From JALFST01 sp022779285 (GTDB taxonomy: Bacteria > Bacillota > Clostridia > Tissierellales > Peptoniphilaceae), in the NCBI GenBank assembly GCA_050313895.1, contig JBNPMI010000010.1: DNA of 64,000 bases; one strand, 5' to 3'. Made by a program: the position numbers and the translations under genes. Positions 26,879-35,490 of this stretch are shown here, one piece after another. The first letter of the stretch is position 1, and the number at the start of each line of letters is the position of its first letter. The notes below the pieces were generated by a model that had not been told where the DNA came from, ran no database searches, and was given only the letters and a program-made list of their open reading frames with translations.

Positions 26879-27436
26879 TCAGGAAATATTTTCCAATGCC
26901 TTCTCAAGCTGTTTGCGCGGATACGGATCCCGGATTCTGAGATTCGTAACCTCCCCATCCTTCAAATAGATGAGCGCCGGCACGTACTCAATTCCGTGCT
27001 CTGCGGCAAAATCTTCAAATTCGGTATTATCCTGCGTATCCAGATAATATACCTCCAGGTTTTTCTCACGAGCGATCGGATCAAAGACGGGAAGCAGCTT
27101 ACGACAATAAGGACACGTGAGGCGCCCTGCGTAAATCAGCTTTTCCCCCTTGTTCTGATTGATTTCCTCCATGGTAATCGGAGTATATTTTGAGGTAATC
27201 GCCAGATATTTTTTCCCTTCTGCAGATTCCGCCAAACGCGCCTGATCCTCCGAGGCCTCGGAGGCGCCCGTTGTCTGCGAGGAGCTCTCCTGCTCAGACG
27301 CTGCGGACTCCGTCCTGTTCAATGCCGAGCTTTGACGATCGGAAACAGCCTTCTCCGGGGTCCGGCTCCGATCTGTACATCCTGTAATCGTCAGGAGGAG
27401 AGCAAGACCGATTCCCACCCATAGCTTATTTTTCAT
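26879..27436 (-). CDS. Thioredoxin-like lipoprotein
   Basis: 185-aa exported thiol-disulfide protein. A signal peptide ends in a lipobox TITGC with Cys20. A Ser/Glu/Gln-rich linker runs from 21 to about 75. The thioredoxin-like domain follows with a CPYC active site (108-111) and the expected cis-Pro region (VPALIYLKDG) near 155. The fold and the CPYC resemble the PedC/BrcD-type thioredoxin-like group. I chose the ATG at 27436 because it gives a clean lipoprotein signal, although its spacing to AGGAGG is short. It is the last gene after secA-prfB-proS, 44 bp behind proS, so it may help folding of exported proteins (inference). Confidence 0.83.
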   Translation of the reverse strand: MKNKLWVGIGLALLLTITGCTDRSRTPEKAVSDRQSSALNRTESAASEQESSSQTTGASEASEDQARLAESAEGKKYLAITSKYTPITMEEINQNKGEKLIYAGRLTCPYCRKLLPVFDPIAREKNLEVYYLDTQDNTEFEDFAAEHGIEYVPALIYLKDGEVTNLRIRDPYPRKQLEKALENIS

Positions 27437-27480
27437 AATCCTCCTCATTTCCAGTTCCTTCCGTTCCACTCCATCCGGTG

Positions 27481-29196
27481 CTATTGAGCCGCTTCCTTCA
27501 CCGCTCTTTCCACGCGCTCCAACGCCTCGGCGGGAGACATCTCCTCGTTTTTCATTTCGCGCCGCGTGGAAAACTCCACAATGTTTTCTCCCGCTTTTTT
27601 CCCGACCGTGATGCGGAGCGGAATGCCGATTAAATCCCGATCATTAAATTTGACGCCCGGGCGCTCATTTCTGTCATCCAAAAGCACTTCCATCCCCTTG
27701 GCTTCCAGAGCCGCCTCCATTTCCTCCGCCAGCATAACCTGTTCTTCCGCCTTCATATTGGCAATCGTAATGATTGCAGCAAAAGGAGCCGCCACGATCG
27801 GCCAGATGATTCCCTTGTCGTCATGATTCTGCTCGACAATGGCGCTGACGGTCCGAGTGATGCCGATTCCGTAGGATCCCATCACAAATGGGGTGGCTAC
27901 GCCGTTTTCATCAAGGAAGGTCGCATTCATGGCAGCGGAATACTTCGTCCCTAATTGAAAAATGTTGCCTACCTCAATGCCTCGAGCAAAATGCAGAGGC
28001 TCGCCGCATACGGGACAAAGGTCGCCTTCCTTGACCATGAGCAGATCCTCCGCCACCTCTCCTTCAAAGTCGCGGCCGAAATTCACATTTTTGATATGCG
28101 TGCCCGTCACATTGCCGCCCGCAATCATATTGGGGCGTCGGGTGATTTGACGGTCTACAAGAATGCGCGTGCCCTCCGGCAGACCGACAGGACCGATAAA
28201 TCCGGGATTCGCACCCGTAACTTGTTGAATGGTTTCATCGTCCAAAAACTCGATCTCATGCTCCGGCACCTGCAAATAAGCGACAAGCTTTGCCATGTTG
28301 AGCTCGCGCTCTCCGGGAATATAAACAAAGACAGGCTCTCCCGCCACGCGCAGACATACCGCTTTTATGGTACGCTCCGGCGCGACATTCAGGAACTCCG
28401 TGAGCTCCTGAATGGTATGGATGTCCGGCGTATCGATGCGCTCCATCGTCCGGAGCTCCTCCGCCGGTACCTGAACATGCCGAAAGGCGGACTTTTCGTC
28501 CGTAGCTGCATAATCACAGGCTTCACAATAGGCGATGACGCCTTCCCCCACCTCGGAAAACGCTGTAAACTCATGCGACCGGTTTCCGCCCATGGCACCC
28601 GAATCACCGCGCACGATGCGATAATCGATCCCCAGCCGATCGAAAACCCGAACATAGGCATCCCACATCTCCTGATAGGATCTGCGCATTCCCTCTTCAT
28701 CCTGATCAAAGGAATACGCATCCTTCATCAAAAATTCGCGGGAGCGATTGATTCCGAAGCGCGGCCTTTTTTCATCACGGTACTTCCATTGAATCTGATA
28801 GAGATTCAGCGGAAGCTGTTTGTAGCTGCGCAGCTCCTCCTGTACCAGATCCGTAAAATACTCCTCGGCAGTCGGTCCCAGACAATATTCATGCTCTGCT
28901 CGATCCGTCAGCTTAAACATTTCCGGTCCGAAGGTCTTCCATCGGCCGGATTGCTCCCAAATTTCCTTCGGCTGCAGCACGCTGACGCGAATCTCCTGAG
29001 AGCCTGCGCGATCCATTTCCTCGCGAACAATGCGCTCCACTTTTTGCACCACGCGCTGTCCGAGCGGAAGATAGCTGTAAATTCCCGATGCCGCCTTACG
29101 AATCATTCCCGCACGCAGCAAGAGCTGATGGCTTGGAATTTCCGCATCTCCCGGAACCTCCCGCAGCGTCGGCATATAATAACGTTTCAATCGCAT
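27481..29196 (-). CDS. proS: Prolyl-tRNA synthetase
   Basis: Class II synthetase, 571 aa, of the bacterial type with the editing (YbaK-like) insertion between motifs 2 and 3. Seen: the start MRLKRYYMPTLREVPGDAEIPSHQLLLRAGMIRK, motif 2 region QIQWKYRDEKRPRFGINRSREF, insertion domain about 225-400, the KYSAAMNATF segment, and motif 3 VMGSYGIGITRTVSAIVEQ. The last part is the anticodon-binding domain. It lies between prfB and the thioredoxin-like gene. Confidence 0.97.
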   Translation of the reverse strand: MRLKRYYMPTLREVPGDAEIPSHQLLLRAGMIRKAASGIYSYLPLGQRVVQKVERIVREEMDRAGSQEIRVSVLQPKEIWEQSGRWKTFGPEMFKLTDRAEHEYCLGPTAEEYFTDLVQEELRSYKQLPLNLYQIQWKYRDEKRPRFGINRSREFLMKDAYSFDQDEEGMRRSYQEMWDAYVRVFDRLGIDYRIVRGDSGAMGGNRSHEFTAFSEVGEGVIAYCEACDYAATDEKSAFRHVQVPAEELRTMERIDTPDIHTIQELTEFLNVAPERTIKAVCLRVAGEPVFVYIPGERELNMAKLVAYLQVPEHEIEFLDDETIQQVTGANPGFIGPVGLPEGTRILVDRQITRRPNMIAGGNVTGTHIKNVNFGRDFEGEVAEDLLMVKEGDLCPVCGEPLHFARGIEVGNIFQLGTKYSAAMNATFLDENGVATPFVMGSYGIGITRTVSAIVEQNHDDKGIIWPIVAAPFAAIITIANMKAEEQVMLAEEMEAALEAKGMEVLLDDRNERPGVKFNDRDLIGIPLRITVGKKAGENIVEFSTRREMKNEEMSPAEALERVERAVKEAAQ

Positions 29197-29261
29197 TTTG
29201 TTCTCCTCAGTTCTGCTTTTGAGACCACTTTTATGGTCTTTTCTTTCCTTTTTTCAGATTT

Positions 29262-30381
29262 TCAGGAATTTCCACCCGTGCCGTGTGCCTGCCAGCTGAG
29301 ATAGGATTCTACAAAAGCATCCAGATCGCCATCCATCACCTTTGTAATATTTCCCGTCTCCTCACCCGTCCGGTGATCCTTTACCATCGTATACGGCTGG
29401 AAAACGTAGGAGCGGATCTGCGCTCCCCATGAAATCTGTGTGTACTTTCCCGTGATATCCTCGATTTTTTCCCGATGCTCCTCTTCTCTGATTTGTACCA
29501 GCTTTGCTTTGAGCATTTCCATGGCCTTGGCCCTGTTTTGAATTTGCGAGCGCTCATTTTGACATGTAACCACAACCCCCGTCGGAATATGCGTAATCCG
29601 CACCGCCGAATCCGTCGTGTTTACGTGCTGTCCGCCGGCTCCTGTTGAACGATAGGTATCGATCTTCAAATCCTTATCTTCAATCGTTACCTCCTGCGTA
29701 TCCTTCAGCTCCGGATATACGTCAACGCTTGCAAAAGAGGTGTGCCGTCTGCTCTGCGAATCAAAGGGGGAAATGCGCACCAGACGGTGGACGCCCTTTT
29801 CACTCTTGCACAATCCGTAGGCATAATAGCCACGAATCTCATAGCTGACAGACTTGATGCCGCCGCCCTCTTCTAACGTGAGATCCGTCTGTTCGACCTT
29901 CCAGCCCTTTTGCTCAAACCATCGCTCATACATGCGCTGCAGCATTTGCGCCCAATCTGTGGCCTCCAGCCCGCCCGTTCCCGCATGAATGGAGAAAAAG
30001 CAATTATTGGTATCATAATCGCCTGAAAGAAGCGTCTGCGTTTTGAGGGCATCCACCTTCTTCTCCAAACGTCTCAGCTCGGCGGTGAGCTCCTCACGCG
30101 ATTCCTCAAATTCCTCGTCGTCAAGCATCTCCACCATTTCGCTGAGATCCTCATAGCCCGATTGCAGCCCGGTAAAATGCTCCACTGTTGCGCGTTTTCC
30201 GTTGAGCTCCACCATCACAGCCTGCGCGTTTTCCGGTACATTCCAAAAATCGGGAGCTGCCGTTTTCTGATTCAGATTTTCCACCTCGATCTGCAGTTTG
30301 GAGATGTCAAAGTGAGCTCCTTAGCTCGTTTAACACCTGTCCCATCGCATCGAGGGTTTGTCTCATTTCATATTTTTCCAT
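29262..30381 (-). CDS. prfB: Peptide chain release factor 2, with programmed +1 frameshift
   Basis: RF2 ends translation at UGA and UAA. The reading frame is split. The first part starts at the ATG at 30381 (AGGAGG upstream) and codes 24 residues, ending LRSSL, where it meets CTT TGA C with the TGA at 30307-30309. Slipping +1 at CTT continues as DISKLQIEVENLNQ and on to the GAGGQHVN motif that releases the peptide. An AGGAG Shine-Dalgarno-like stretch lies just before the slip site, as in known prfB autoregulation. Total product is about 372 aa. A GTG at 30284 could start only a truncated form. It lies 62 bp after secA. Confidence 0.96.
30306..30319 (-). promoter_or_regulatory. Programmed +1 frameshift site of prfB
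   Basis: AGGAGCTCACTTTGAC on the minus strand contains an internal Shine-Dalgarno-like AGGAG, the slippery CTT and the UGA stop followed by C, the canonical RF2 sensor. Low RF2 lets the ribosome pause and shift. Confidence 0.93.
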
Positions 30382-30443
30382 GGTTGCCTCCTTCGCTTTT
30401 CCGTTTCCGACAAAATCCATTGCTTCAAAGCCATCAATCCGCA

Positions 30444-33260
30444 TTACTGCGGACCGTACTGAGGATGAGCGCCTTTTCCGTGACAATGCTTGAATTTCTT
30501 GCCGCTGCCGCACCAGCAGGGATCATTTCTTCCGATTTTCTTCCCACTGCGGCGAAAGGTGTTTTGCTCCTGTGTCGCCTCTTCGGCGCCGGATTCATGT
30601 GTGGCCCTTGCCACCTCCCGGCGCTCCATGCGCTGCGCCGGCACCACATGGTAGAGCATACGAACCGTCTCTTCACGAATCGAATCGTTCATTTCATTGA
30701 ACATTTCATAGCCTTCATTGCTGTAGGCACGAACGGGATCCTCATTGCCCATAGCGCGGATTCCGATTTCCCTGCGAAGCTGATCCATCGCATCGATATG
30801 ATCCATCCATTTGGTATCCACAACGCGCAGAAGCACAATGCGCTCCACTTCGCGCATCATCTCTCCGCCGAATTCCTGCTCCTTTTTCTCATACAGATCC
30901 TTGGCGATGGCGAGCAGACGATCGGTAAACTCCTCACGATTCATCCCTTGAATGGAGGATACCGCAAGAATTCCCCTCGGCAAAAAGATATTATTGAGAT
31001 AATTGAAAAGTCCTTCCAGCTCCCAGGTCTCCGGATTGTCCGCCTCTCCGCAGAAGGTTTGTACCGCACTGCGGACGACTCCCGTAATCATCTGCTCAAT
31101 GGACTCCTTCATATTCTCGCCGTTGAGCACTCGATTTCTTTCTGTATATATGGTATTTCTCTGCACATTCATCACGTCATCATATTCCAGGACGCGTTTA
31201 CGAATCGCAAAGTTATTCGATTCGACCTTTTTCTGAATCCGCTCAATGGTCTTGGTGAGAAATCCCGCCTCCAGGGCCTCGTCCTTCGGAAAACGTCCGG
31301 AATTGATCAGCGACTGCATACGCTCGCCCCCGAAAAGGCGCATCAGCTTATCCTCAAGAGCGATATAAAAACGGGATTCTCCCAAATCTCCCTGTCGGCC
31401 CGATCGGCCGCGAAGCTGATTATCAATGCGGCGGGACTCATGGCGCTCCGTACCTAAAATATAAAGGCCGCCTCGTTTGATGACCTCCTCCGCATTGGCC
31501 TTCGTTTCCACCTCATATTTTTCCTTGAGCTTCCGGAATCGCTCTCTGGCATCCAAAATGTCCGCGCCTGTGATGACCGTTCCTTCCTCATCTAACGGAA
31601 AGACATCCCCCGGCTCCACATGACGAAAGCTGTCCGCCCACTCAATGAGCTGATCGGAATCCCCGCTCTTTTCCATATCACGCTTGGCCATCCACTCCGG
31701 GTTGCCGCCCAAAACGATATCGGTACCACGGCCCGCCATGTTCGTTGCAATCGTAACCGTGTTGAGACGACCCGCCTGCGCAACAATTTCGGCTTCATGG
31801 CGATGCTGCTTTGCATTCAAAACGCTGTGGGGGATCCTGCGTTTTTTCAGCAGGCCGGAGATCAGCTCACTTGTCTCAATGTCGACAGTGCCTACGAGGA
31901 TCGGCTGCCCTGTCGCGTGCACGCGCTCTATCTCCTGTGCAATCGCCCGGAATTTTCCATCCACATTGACAAAAATCTGATCCTCACGGTCGATACGCCG
32001 CACCGGCTTATTTGTCGGAATGGCGATGACGTCAAGATTATATACCTCGGAAAATTCGTCCTCCTCCGTCATTGCCGTTCCGGTCATGCCCGAGAGCTTT
32101 TCATACATGCGGAAAAAATTCTGGAAGGTAATGGTCGCAAGCGTTTTGGACTCGCTCTTGATTTCCACGCCTTCCTTCGCCTCAATCGCCTGGTGCAGTC
32201 CGTCAGAATACCGACGGCCTTCCATAATGCGGCCCGTGAACTCATCCACGATCTTGACCTCTCCGTTGTCTACAACGTAGTCAATATCACGCTTCATAGT
32301 GGTTCTGGCCTTGAGCGCCTGATTGATGTAGTGCATCAATTCCATATGGCTGGGATCGGAGATATTCTCCACGTGGAAATATGCCTCTGCTTTTGCGTTT
32401 CCCTGCTCCGTGAGGTTCGCACTCTTGCGTTTTTCATCCACCAGATAATCTACGGTTTCCAGCTTATGTTCTTCGAAAAGAGCGTCCAGCTTGTTGAGCT
32501 CTTCGCTCGGATCCAGAATGCGTCCGGTCAGCGTCTGAATAAACGCATTGGCACGGGAATACATTTCCGTGGAAGGATCGCCTTCTCCGGAAATGATGAG
32601 CGGCGTTCTTGCTTCATCGATCAGGATGGAGTCGACCTCGTCCACGATCGCAAAATGCAGCTTGCGCTGTACTACGCCATCTTTATAAATCGCCATGTTG
32701 TCACGAAGATAATCAAAACCGAATTGGTTATTCGTACCGTAGGTGATATCCGCGGCATAGGCTCTCTTGCGCTGATCCTTTTCCATATTCTGCAGAACGA
32801 CTCCCACGCGCAAGCCTAAAAATTCATGAACCTTGCCCATCCACTCCGCATCGCGCTGTGCCAGATAGTCGTTGACCGTAACAATGTGTACGCCTTCTCC
32901 GGCAATGGCGTTGAGATACGACGGCATCGTTGCCACGAGCGTTTTTCCTTCTCCTGTTTTCATCTCGGCAATGCGCCCCTGATGAAGCACGATGCCGCCG
33001 ATGATTTGCACAGGGAAGGGCTTCATTCCCAATACGCGCCAAGCCGCTTCCCGCACGGTGGCAAAGGCCTCCGGCAAAAGATCTTCCAGGGTTTCCCCTT
33101 TTTGATAGCGCTCTTGAAACATCCCCGTTTTTGCACGCAGATCGTCATCCGACAGCTCGGCATACCCGGATTCATAAGACAGTACTTTTTTGACAAGAGG
33201 CTGAAGCTTGTCAATCTCACGTTGACTGAAGGATTTTGTTAGAAAGTCAAAAAGTCCCAT
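30444..33260 (-). CDS. secA: Preprotein translocase ATPase SecA
   Basis: Motor that pushes proteins through SecYEG. 938 aa. Seen: the N-terminal MGLFDFLTKSF, Walker A KTGEGKT near 104, DEVDSILIDEARTPLIISG near 208, the preprotein cross-linking domain, VGTVDIETSE near 447, NMAGRGTDI, the ERHESRRIDNQLRGRSGRQGD block, and a C-terminal zinc-binding SEC-C motif (CWCGSGKKFKHCH) at the very end. Its ATG at 33260 is followed by prfB and proS in one run. Confidence 0.98.
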   Translation of the reverse strand: MGLFDFLTKSFSQREIDKLQPLVKKVLSYESGYAELSDDDLRAKTGMFQERYQKGETLEDLLPEAFATVREAAWRVLGMKPFPVQIIGGIVLHQGRIAEMKTGEGKTLVATMPSYLNAIAGEGVHIVTVNDYLAQRDAEWMGKVHEFLGLRVGVVLQNMEKDQRKRAYAADITYGTNNQFGFDYLRDNMAIYKDGVVQRKLHFAIVDEVDSILIDEARTPLIISGEGDPSTEMYSRANAFIQTLTGRILDPSEELNKLDALFEEHKLETVDYLVDEKRKSANLTEQGNAKAEAYFHVENISDPSHMELMHYINQALKARTTMKRDIDYVVDNGEVKIVDEFTGRIMEGRRYSDGLHQAIEAKEGVEIKSESKTLATITFQNFFRMYEKLSGMTGTAMTEEDEFSEVYNLDVIAIPTNKPVRRIDREDQIFVNVDGKFRAIAQEIERVHATGQPILVGTVDIETSELISGLLKKRRIPHSVLNAKQHRHEAEIVAQAGRLNTVTIATNMAGRGTDIVLGGNPEWMAKRDMEKSGDSDQLIEWADSFRHVEPGDVFPLDEEGTVITGADILDARERFRKLKEKYEVETKANAEEVIKRGGLYILGTERHESRRIDNQLRGRSGRQGDLGESRFYIALEDKLMRLFGGERMQSLINSGRFPKDEALEAGFLTKTIERIQKKVESNNFAIRKRVLEYDDVMNVQRNTIYTERNRVLNGENMKESIEQMITGVVRSAVQTFCGEADNPETWELEGLFNYLNNIFLPRGILAVSSIQGMNREEFTDRLLAIAKDLYEKKEQEFGGEMMREVERIVLLRVVDTKWMDHIDAMDQLRREIGIRAMGNEDPVRAYSNEGYEMFNEMNDSIREETVRMLYHVVPAQRMERREVARATHESGAEEATQEQNTFRRSGKKIGRNDPCWCGSGKKFKHCHGKGAHPQYGPQ

Positions 33261-33341
33261 TGGTTCCTCGATTCTTTATTATTGATAATGGAAAGCATTT
33301 GGATGTATTTTATCACGGAAATACAGAAAGCGCACGAAAAG

Positions 33342-33377
33342 CGTATAGGATGCTGTGATCGTATAGGATGCTGTGAT
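33342..33377. repeat. Perfect 18-bp tandem duplication upstream of secA
   Basis: The unit CGTATAGGATGCTGTGAT occurs twice without a gap, ending at the hpf terminator. It lies in the 205-bp hpf-secA interval, 80-115 bp before the secA start. Confidence 0.9.
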
Positions 33378-33406
33378 AAAAAAGAGGCTGCTTACCCGCA
33401 GCCTCT
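33378..33406 (-). terminator. Terminator after hpf
   Basis: A 9-bp stem (AGAGGCTGC with its complement) is followed on the minus strand by TTTTTTATC. It separates hpf from secA, which therefore needs its own promoter in 33261-33377; no strong one is seen. Confidence 0.9.
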
Positions 33407-33465
33407 CAAGCTTCCCTGCCGGAAAGAAGAACAGCAGGGTCTATATTTCCCGGAAAATCCCGTGA

Positions 33466-34008
33466 TTATTTTTTCGGAACTAAAAGCCCGTAATTTCCCA
33501 CCTTACGGCGATAGAGACAACATACCTGGTCCTGATCGGAATTATAGAACAGATAAAAATCGTGTCCGATCATCTCCATCTCATCCACAGCCTCTTCCGG
33601 TGTGAGCGGTTCTAACGAGACCTCCTTAATCCGTGCAATTTCCGGATTTTCATCGGACTGTGCCTCTTCCGGCAAATCCACCACCTGATCAAAGCGAATG
33701 GAGCGGGCTGCCTTATGGCGGCGCTCAAGCTTCGTTTTGAATTTTCGAACCTGTGAAACGAGCGCCGATACCGCCTGATCTACGCTCTGAAGCATATCAA
33801 AGGATGCCTGATCCGCACGAAGCACGGTATTGGTTCCCGGAAGCGGGATCGTCACCTCGACACGCTTATGATTTCCCTCTGTAGACATGGTCACAGTGGC
33901 ATTCACATCATCTGTAAAATACTTGTCCAGACGATGGATCTTCTTAAGCGTCTCTTCCTTGAAATTGTCACGGATGGTGATGTTCTTACCGACAAAAGTG
34001 ACTTTCAT
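33466..34008 (-). CDS. hpf: Ribosome hibernation promoting factor, long form
   Basis: Binds the 30S decoding region and joins 70S ribosomes into 100S dimers in slow growth. The 180-aa length with two domains marks the long HPF: an N-terminal beta-alpha-beta domain (about 1-100) and a C-terminal dimerisation domain (about 120-180: EMEMIGHDFYLFYNSDQDQVCCLYRR). The ATG at 34008 has GGAGGACGTT upstream. It has its own terminator downstream and the DnaA-box region upstream. Confidence 0.95.
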   Translation of the reverse strand: MKVTFVGKNITIRDNFKEETLKKIHRLDKYFTDDVNATVTMSTEGNHKRVEVTIPLPGTNTVLRADQASFDMLQSVDQAVSALVSQVRKFKTKLERRHKAARSIRFDQVVDLPEEAQSDENPEIARIKEVSLEPLTPEEAVDEMEMIGHDFYLFYNSDQDQVCCLYRRKVGNYGLLVPKK

Positions 34009-34044
34009 AACGTCCTCCTAACTGGTAAATGTTTTCCCGATCTT

Positions 34045-34050
34045 ATTTTA
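34045..34050 (-). promoter_or_regulatory. Probable extended -10 of hpf
   Basis: TGGTAAAAT on the minus strand (TAAAAT with TG upstream) lies 37 bp before the hpf start. The -35 is weak. Confidence 0.45.
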
Positions 34051-34203
34051 CCACAATTTTACGGAATCAAACTTTATTGGGCACACTCGCATTGCTCTTT
34101 TTGCAATCAAAAAGCGTCAAATGAATATTTGTGAATAATCCTCTCCGATTTCACGTATTTTCCCCATTTGAATAAATATTTCCGAATAAAAAAAGCGGAC
34201 ATC

Positions 34204-34317
34204 TGTGGATAAGTCTGTGGATATGTGGATAATAAATGTGTATATTTGGAAAGCGGCATGTGAAAACACGTCATTTAGCCGATTTTGTTCACATCTTATC
34301 CACATTGCTGTGGATAA
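34204..34317. other. DnaA-box cluster
   Basis: Four perfect 9-mers matching TTATCCACA or its complement lie at 34204-34212, 34224-34232, 34296-34304 and 34309-34317. A one-mismatch box is at 34216-34224 and another outside the cluster at 34491-34499; a weaker match is at 34368-34376. A/T-rich tracts flank it (34160-34195 and 34230-34250). This density is typical of origins. However, dnaA, dnaN and rpmH are not adjacent, and all genes on both sides run in the same direction, so it may instead be a DnaA-titration or regulatory site. Confidence 0.85.
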
Positions 34318-34498
34318 CTCTTTTTTTCTCTGTGCACTTGACATTTTCGCTTGGTCCTGCATGTGTTTTATCCATGTATAGTTTTGATCAAATTAATGTA
34401 AAAACATTCCATTCATGGTATATCCTGCTTTTTTCGCGTCCACATTTTGTGTGTGAACATTCGTTCCTTTCCTCCGATTTGAATAAAGATTGATCCAC

Positions 34499-34523
34499 AA
34501 AAAAGGCTGCCGAGACGGCAGCC
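34499..34523 (-). terminator. Terminator of an unassigned minus-strand transcript
   Basis: GGCTGCCG and its complement with a 3-nt loop are followed on the minus strand by TTTTTT. No open gene lies between it and 34990, so it ends either a small RNA or a leader. Confidence 0.85.
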
Positions 34524-34700
34524 ATGTGGAAATCAGAAATCAGTTGGAAGGGTTTTCTATCGAATCGCAAGCTCTGCGGAAAACAAAACAAGAGCTCCCG
34601 AAATCCCCCGTACGGACGCTTTTTCATTTCAAAATAAGAAGCCCGCCATTGATAAAGGCATTTCGGCACGGCAGCCTTATCAAAAATGTCCGGTATTTTC
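34505..34700 (-). ncRNA. Possible structured small RNA
   Basis: Upstream of the terminator at 34499-34523 there is a strong hairpin at 34649-34683 (TTGATAAAGGC with a near-complement). The sequence GGCTGCCG of the terminator 5' arm also occurs at 34669-34676, so that copy could capture the terminator 3' arm instead. The 5' end is not defined. A short reading frame crosses the region but continues through the terminator and looks spurious. I do not recognise a known RNA family. Confidence 0.35.
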
Positions 34701-34821
34701 ATATTTTAAGTACTGAATTTTTCTTCTCCGGATATACTCCATTACACTGAATGCATGTTGTAATTCCCCACAACACGGATAATCATAACAATATATGCAT
34801 TTTTCAGGGAATTGTGTAAAA

Positions 34822-34848
34822 GAAAAAACAGGTCACGAGCCGTCCTGT
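34822..34848 (-). terminator. Terminator after the AT-rich gene pair
   Basis: ACAGG and CCTGT with a partly paired interior are followed on the minus strand by TTTTTT, 140 bp past the stop of the gene at 34990. The rest of 34849-34989 shows nothing I can identify. Confidence 0.65.
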
Positions 34849-34989
34849 ACAGTACAATGCCTTTCGCTACAAAAGCCGTACCGGAGGAAAATCAACTGAG
34901 CCAAGGACATTTTCCTTTCAAGCAGACCAAAATCTTCAAAAGATCTCTATCCTGACGGAATCAATCAGTACCGCGTTTCACGAACACTG

Positions 34990-35484
34990 TCACTTGATTC
35001 GCTGCACTTCTTTGCCAAGGAAAAACTCATCAAGGGGAGTCTTGTGATTATAGATAGACACATTTTTAGTTTTTCCGCCATTGTTGATTACAAATACATG
35101 AAATTTTCTGCCTTTGTAGCTCGTATAAAAGTGACGAATCATGTTTTCATGAGTGATCATCTTTGATTTTACAAAAGGTGCATTTAAGATGATCTTATCT
35201 TTTCCAATGAAAAGTTCATAGCGATTGTAATAAAAGGCAACGAGCGTAAATGCTGCAAAGCTTGCAATCAGGAATGAAGTGCCCAGCAGATTCGGAAGGT
35301 ATCCGGATTCTATTAAGTAGAAGATAATGATAGCGAGTATAATGCTGAATGCCCACATGAATCTCGCCTCAGATAATCTTGTCAAAGTACCATTCATTTT
35401 TCTTTTCATAAATGCCTTGGTCAAAAATAATGATCCAAAAAAAGCACAGAAAATACTAATGACTATATACAGAAGAAATTTCAT
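34990..35484 (-). CDS. Unknown membrane protein with C-terminal soluble domain
   Basis: 164 aa, not recognised. Seen: an N-terminal membrane helix (about 1-22), two more hydrophobic segments (about 43-60 and 65-83), then a soluble part (about 90-164) that looks like a beta-rich PH-like domain (YELFIGKDKIILNAPFVKSKMI). The start at 35484 has GGTAGG upstream. It is only 6 bp behind the unknown gene at 35491, so the two form an operon. Base composition is more AT-rich than the neighbours, suggesting acquired DNA. Confidence 0.65.
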   Translation of the reverse strand: MKFLLYIVISIFCAFFGSLFLTKAFMKRKMNGTLTRLSEARFMWAFSIILAIIIFYLIESGYLPNLLGTSFLIASFAAFTLVAFYYNRYELFIGKDKIILNAPFVKSKMITHENMIRHFYTSYKGRKFHVFVINNGGKTKNVSIYNHKTPLDEFFLGKEVQRIK

Positions 35485-35490
35485 ATCTAC

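Noticed and set aside
29225..29250. AGACCA/TGGTCT hairpin between prfB and proS as a terminator
   Set aside because: The T-rich side is on the plus strand, where no gene ends; on the minus strand it is followed by CAAAA.
27955..29304. Long plus-strand open frame (449 codons)
   Set aside because: It lies antisense to proS and the prfB end, with no recognisable domain; the minus-strand genes explain the region.
30162..32819. Two long plus-strand open frames
   Set aside because: Antisense to secA and prfB; they have no ribosome site and no family features.
34388..34702. 104-codon minus-strand frame in the gene-free region
   Set aside because: It reads through a canonical terminator and a DnaA-like box and has no plausible protein features.
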